Notes under the pieces: generated by a model
What the model saw: the letters and a program-made list of their open reading frames with translations, nothing else
What the model was told of the DNA's origin: nothing
Databases searched by the model: none
Part shown: positions 61,420-64,000 of the stretch, piece after piece
Numbering within the stretch: position 1 is the stretch's first letter
How the letters are laid out: each line of letters opens with the position of its first letter
Origin: Nitrospira sp.
Lineage (GTDB): Bacteria > Nitrospirota > Nitrospiria > Nitrospirales > Nitrospiraceae
DNA: 64,000 nucleotides
Reading direction: 5' to 3'
Assembly: GCA_021323395.1 (NCBI GenBank)
Contig: JAJONL010000011.1
Location: 1 to 64,000 of the forward strand
Made by a program: the position numbers and the translations under genes

Positions 61420-62751
61420 TCATGTCCGTCCATTTTTCAATGCGGTCGATTCCCCCTGCTCGTCGCTTGGCGCCTGGGCGAGGCTCGCTGCCGCAGCGCG
61501 GCCGGCTACGCGGCCCGTCGCCCAGGCCCATTGAAAATTGAACCCCCCGATCCGGCCGTCGCAGTCGAGCACCTCACCGATGAGATGCAGACCCGGCACG
61601 AGCTTGGACTCCATCGTGCGATAGTTGATCTCCTCCAGCGGAATTCCGCCCGCCGTGACTTCCGCAAAATTCCAGCCTCGGTCGCGCCGGACCGGAAAAT
61701 GAAACCTGGTGAGATTGGCGAGCAGGCGATCTCGAATCGTTCGTGGGACTTGCGCGCTCGGCCGCTGCGGGTCGCCGCCGGCTTGACGGCAGAGGGCTTC
61801 GGCCACCCGTTCGGGGATGGACGTCGCGAGCGTCTTGACGATCGACCGCCGCGGGGACTCGGCGCTCTGCGCCAGTACCCAGTCACGGGCCTGCTCGGAT
61901 GTTCGGCCAGGCAAAAAATTTCCGTACACCTCCGCAGTCTCGCCCCGCTCGCGGGCCAGACACCAAAATCGGCTCGCATCCATCACCACCGGCCCGCTGA
62001 TACCAACATGCGTCCACAGCAGGCTGCCGGTCCGCCGATCGACCGACCGGCCTCGCACGACCGTCCGCACCTCGACTTCATGGGAAAGCCCGGAGAGCCC
62101 ATGGTGAAAGCAGCTGTCTTCAAGCATCAGCGCCACCAAAGCAGGAACGGTCTGCGTGACCCGATGCCCCAACCGGCGCGCCAGCTCGTACCCCGAGCCG
62201 TCGCTTCCGGTGCGCGGCAGCGATCGCCCGCCCGTCGCCAGGATAAGGCGGCGAGAAATCACCTCCCCCTCCTGATGACGGATCAGAAAATGGGCCGATT
62301 CGTGGCCGCCTGATTCGTGGTGGCTGCACATGCGAACGATGTCCGTCACGCGATGGCCGGAACGCAAGACCACCCCCAATTCCCGGCAACGGCCAAGCAA
62401 CGCGTCGAGCACCGTCCTGGCCTTATCGGTCACAGGGAAGAGTTTGCCTGTGTCCTCGCGTTTGAGATCCACTCCGAGCGACGCAAACCAGGCGACGGTC
62501 TCGCGCACCGGAAACGCCGCCAGCACGTTGCGCACGAGGTGGCGAGTGCCGAAAAAGTCGTCCGGCGTCACGGCCTCGTGCGTGACGTTGCAGCGTCCCC
62601 CGCCGGAAACCAGGATTTTGGCTCCGATGGTTTTTGCCCCATCCAGCAATTCGATGGTGAGATCCGGATTCTGCTCTGCCGCAAAAATACTCGCTGCCAG
62701 TCCCGCCGCCCCCGCCCCGATCACACAGAGATCAACCGATGCCTCCGTCAT
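61420..62751 (-). CDS. BaiN/HI0933-type NAD(P)/FAD-dependent oxidoreductase
   Basis: The product of about 443 residues has the FAD-binding GAGAAGLAAS (about 12-21), the SGGGRCNVTH motif (about 49-58) typical of HI0933/BaiN flavoproteins, and a second nucleotide-binding segment near ATGGRSLPRTGSDGSGY. The C-terminal GWNFAEVTAGGIPLEEIN and FNFQWAWATGRVAG are conserved in the family, whose members act as flavoenzymes of unknown or reductase function. ATG 62751 follows GAGGGGT. It is convergent with the DUF481 gene. Confidence 0.92.
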   Translation of the reverse strand: MTEASVDLCVIGAGAAGLAASIFAAEQNPDLTIELLDGAKTIGAKILVSGGGRCNVTHEAVTPDDFFGTRHLVRNVLAAFPVRETVAWFASLGVDLKREDTGKLFPVTDKARTVLDALLGRCRELGVVLRSGHRVTDIVRMCSHHESGGHESAHFLIRHQEGEVISRRLILATGGRSLPRTGSDGSGYELARRLGHRVTQTVPALVALMLEDSCFHHGLSGLSHEVEVRTVVRGRSVDRRTGSLLWTHVGISGPVVMDASRFWCLARERGETAEVYGNFLPGRTSEQARDWVLAQSAESPRRSIVKTLATSIPERVAEALCRQAGGDPQRPSAQVPRTIRDRLLANLTRFHFPVRRDRGWNFAEVTAGGIPLEEINYRTMESKLVPGLHLIGEVLDCDGRIGGFNFQWAWATGRVAGRAAAASLAQAPSDEQGESTALKNGRT

Positions 62752-62899
62752 GACCCCTCGTTTCACTTCATCACCCCGCACCGACGCATCATGCCCCGGC
62801 GACGTGACGCCCGCCACCAACTCTCACATGGAAAAAGACCGTTTCACTGTGCAAAGATCGACGCACTTCACGCATCCATGACCGAACCTCGGGAGTTCC

Positions 62900-63217
62900 A
62901 TGCGTCCATTGCACCAGCTGCCTGCTGTGTTGTTCGTCCTGTGCCTTTCTGCCGGATGTCTGTTGCCGGCTAACAGCCGGCCGGCCGATACGCCGCGGGA
63001 CAGCGTCATTTCCGCGAACGTGGAAGCGCAACTGGCCGAGGACCGCTTCGGGGGGCTCTCCAACATCCTCGTGGCCACCGAAGAGGGAACGGTCACCCTG
63101 ACCGGCACGGTTGAACGGGCTGAACGCAAGGCAAAAGCAGCCGAATTGGCTCGGCAGGTGAAGGGGGTGAAGCGAGTCAAAAATGATCTCGAGATTCGCG
63201 CCGCCGTCTCTCCCTGA
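62900..63217 (+). CDS. BON-domain lipoprotein
   Basis: This 105-residue protein has a lipobox LSAGC (C20) and a BON domain (about 37-100): NVEAQLAED, VTLTGTVER and GVKRVKNDLEI are its landmarks. BON proteins bind phospholipid or polymers at the envelope, and single-domain lipoproteins like this (OsmY/DolP-like) sit in the periplasm. No operon partner is seen. The minus-strand AsmA-like gene converges with it, 20 bases between stops. Confidence 0.92.
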   Translation: MRPLHQLPAVLFVLCLSAGCLLPANSRPADTPRDSVISANVEAQLAEDRFGGLSNILVATEEGTVTLTGTVERAERKAKAAELARQVKGVKRVKNDLEIRAAVSP

Positions 63218-63237
63218 CCGCGCGCCGTCCCGCCGCG

Positions 63238-64000
63238 TCAAAACTCTTCGTCCTCGCTTCCCGTGATGCTCTCCTCAACCATCGAATAGGCCTTATGCGG
63301 CAAGGTGATGGCGTTGACCAGAATATCAAACGCCAATTGCGCCGTCCCTTTCACGCCCGTCATCAACGATTCCGTGGGCAAATAACGCAGCTCAGGATGA
63401 TTGGCCGAACCTTTCAGCTCGAAGACCGCGGTGTCGAATCCTTGCCGATCCCCGGCCAGCAGATGGCCGAACAGGGGAATTCGTTTCAGCATGGTCGAAT
63501 AGGAGCCGAGCGGACTGGTGGCCAGCACCATGTCGAAGTCGTCCGCCAGGATGTCGTACCGCCCCGTCCCGCTGATCTTGAGGATGGGACTGTCGAGCAA
63601 GAATTCCTTCGCATTGATAACGCCGTTGTTGATGGAAAAGACCACCTTGAGCCGGTCGAGCGGCAAGCCGTCCTTCTCCAGATCGACCTGTCCCTGAAGC
63701 AGCGCCGGCAGATTCATGACCGACAGCAAGGTGGAAATGACCGGCACATTATAGATTCTTCCGTCCTCGACCAAGATCTGAATCGGCCGGCGACTGGCCA
63801 CGGCGCCGATCGCGAACCCTGAGCGCTCAACCTCGGCCTGCAATTTCCCGGAGGTCGTGAGCCACCCCGACAGGACGGGTTTCTCCTGGACCAGGGACAA
63901 CACTCGCTCAACAGGAATGCCGCTCGCGCGGAATGTGCTTCGGGCCTGTTCAATCCGCCGGCCGGCCGCACGGATTTTGACCTGACCCGCCACATGTCCG
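63238..64000 (-). CDS. AsmA-like C-terminal-domain protein (5' end outside window)
   Basis: Only the C-terminal 254 residues or so are present; the frame is open at the window edge. The visible part has beta-strand repeats typical of AsmA/DUF3971-like envelope proteins: GNIxLSGxxxA-like strands, PVISTLLSVMNLPALLQG, VFSINNGVINAKEFLLDSP and LKISGTGRYDI (given in parts). AsmA-like proteins transport or support lipids between inner and outer membrane. A terminal region with DEEF ends the protein. The gene is on the minus strand, convergent with the BON gene. Confidence 0.75.
   Translation of the reverse strand, partial: GHVAGQVKIRAAGRRIEQARSTFRASGIPVERVLSLVQEKPVLSGWLTTSGKLQAEVERSGFAIGAVASRRPIQILVEDGRIYNVPVISTLLSVMNLPALLQGQVDLEKDGLPLDRLKVVFSINNGVINAKEFLLDSPILKISGTGRYDILADDFDMVLATSPLGSYSTMLKRIPLFGHLLAGDRQGFDTAVFELKGSANHPELRYLPTESLMTGVKGTAQLAFDILVNAITLPHKAYSMVEESITGSEDEEF

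Overview
This 64 kb window looks like chromosomal DNA of a GC-rich, Gram-negative, respiring bacterium. The gene content fits best with a Nitrospira-type member of the Nitrospirota: many lipoproteins and outer-membrane proteins, large hybrid histidine kinases, a ferredoxin:thioredoxin reductase, a free-standing NuoF-like flavoprotein with its own ferredoxin, MoxR/VWA (NorQ/NorD-type) proteins, bactofilin, and a family of long imperfect palindromic intergenic repeats. The lineage is an inference from gene families; no rRNA or other phylogenetic marker was compared.

Left end (1-2.8 kb): the edge of an integrated element. It carries a 71-residue protein built like the major coat protein of a filamentous phage (inovirus), followed at once by a strong terminator-type hairpin. 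Tiny membrane proteins flank it, followed by a RadC-type JAB protein, an AlpA-like HTH protein and a tyrosine recombinase whose reading frame runs through the 3' end of a tRNA-Lys(UUU) gene. The element continues off the left edge; its host boundary lies in the tRNA.

2.9-15.1 kb: housekeeping. purA, a repeat-filled gap, tRNA-Ala(GGC), an ABC-F ATPase, a PilZ-like protein overlapping rarA, an alpha/beta hydrolase, a unit of nuoF-like, adrenodoxin-type ferredoxin and erpA ending in a clear terminator, then a 6-pyruvoyl-tetrahydropterin synthase overlapping folE. A Urate_ox_N membrane protein, malate dehydrogenase and an unrecognised protein follow.

15.1-28.7 kb: a VWA protein of the NorD/CbbO type with an HEXXH motif and, 3 kb away, its likely MoxR-type AAA+ partner. 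Between them lie the FTR catalytic subunit, an M28 peptidase lipoprotein, two glycine-zipper lipoproteins and a DUF167 protein. Next come a large Cache-PAS-GAF hybrid kinase coupled to a CxxCxxCC/DUF2156 fusion, and a divergent ATP-grasp-like protein.

28.7-36.8 kb: glutaredoxin, a KamA-type radical SAM aminomutase translationally coupled to a dCTP deaminase family protein, two rSAM/selenodomain-associated transferases, an SDR with an altered active site, a HAD-UbiA fusion, and the Grx4-BolA pair.

37-42 kb: the most distinctive system. A good sigma-54 promoter match precedes a single-domain response regulator, a histidine kinase with an N-terminal Rossmann domain, a membrane Cache-HAMP-PAS kinase and a periplasmic DUF3365 protein with a c-type haem motif. 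This suggests a redox- or ligand-responsive signalling operon.

42-64 kb: mainly envelope functions. Bactofilin, a PBP1b-type transglycosylase/transpeptidase, a FadL-type porin, a second hybrid kinase, a sodium:solute symporter, NmrA-like and glutathionyl-hydroquinone-reductase-like proteins, FKBP isomerase, DUF4832 lipoprotein, SDR, further lipoproteins, DUF481 and BON proteins, a BaiN-type flavoprotein and a partial AsmA-like protein. Short remnants of a HAD gene and of an RMD1/DUF155 gene lie at about 58.7-59.0 kb. At least five copies of one palindromic repeat family punctuate gene ends across the window.
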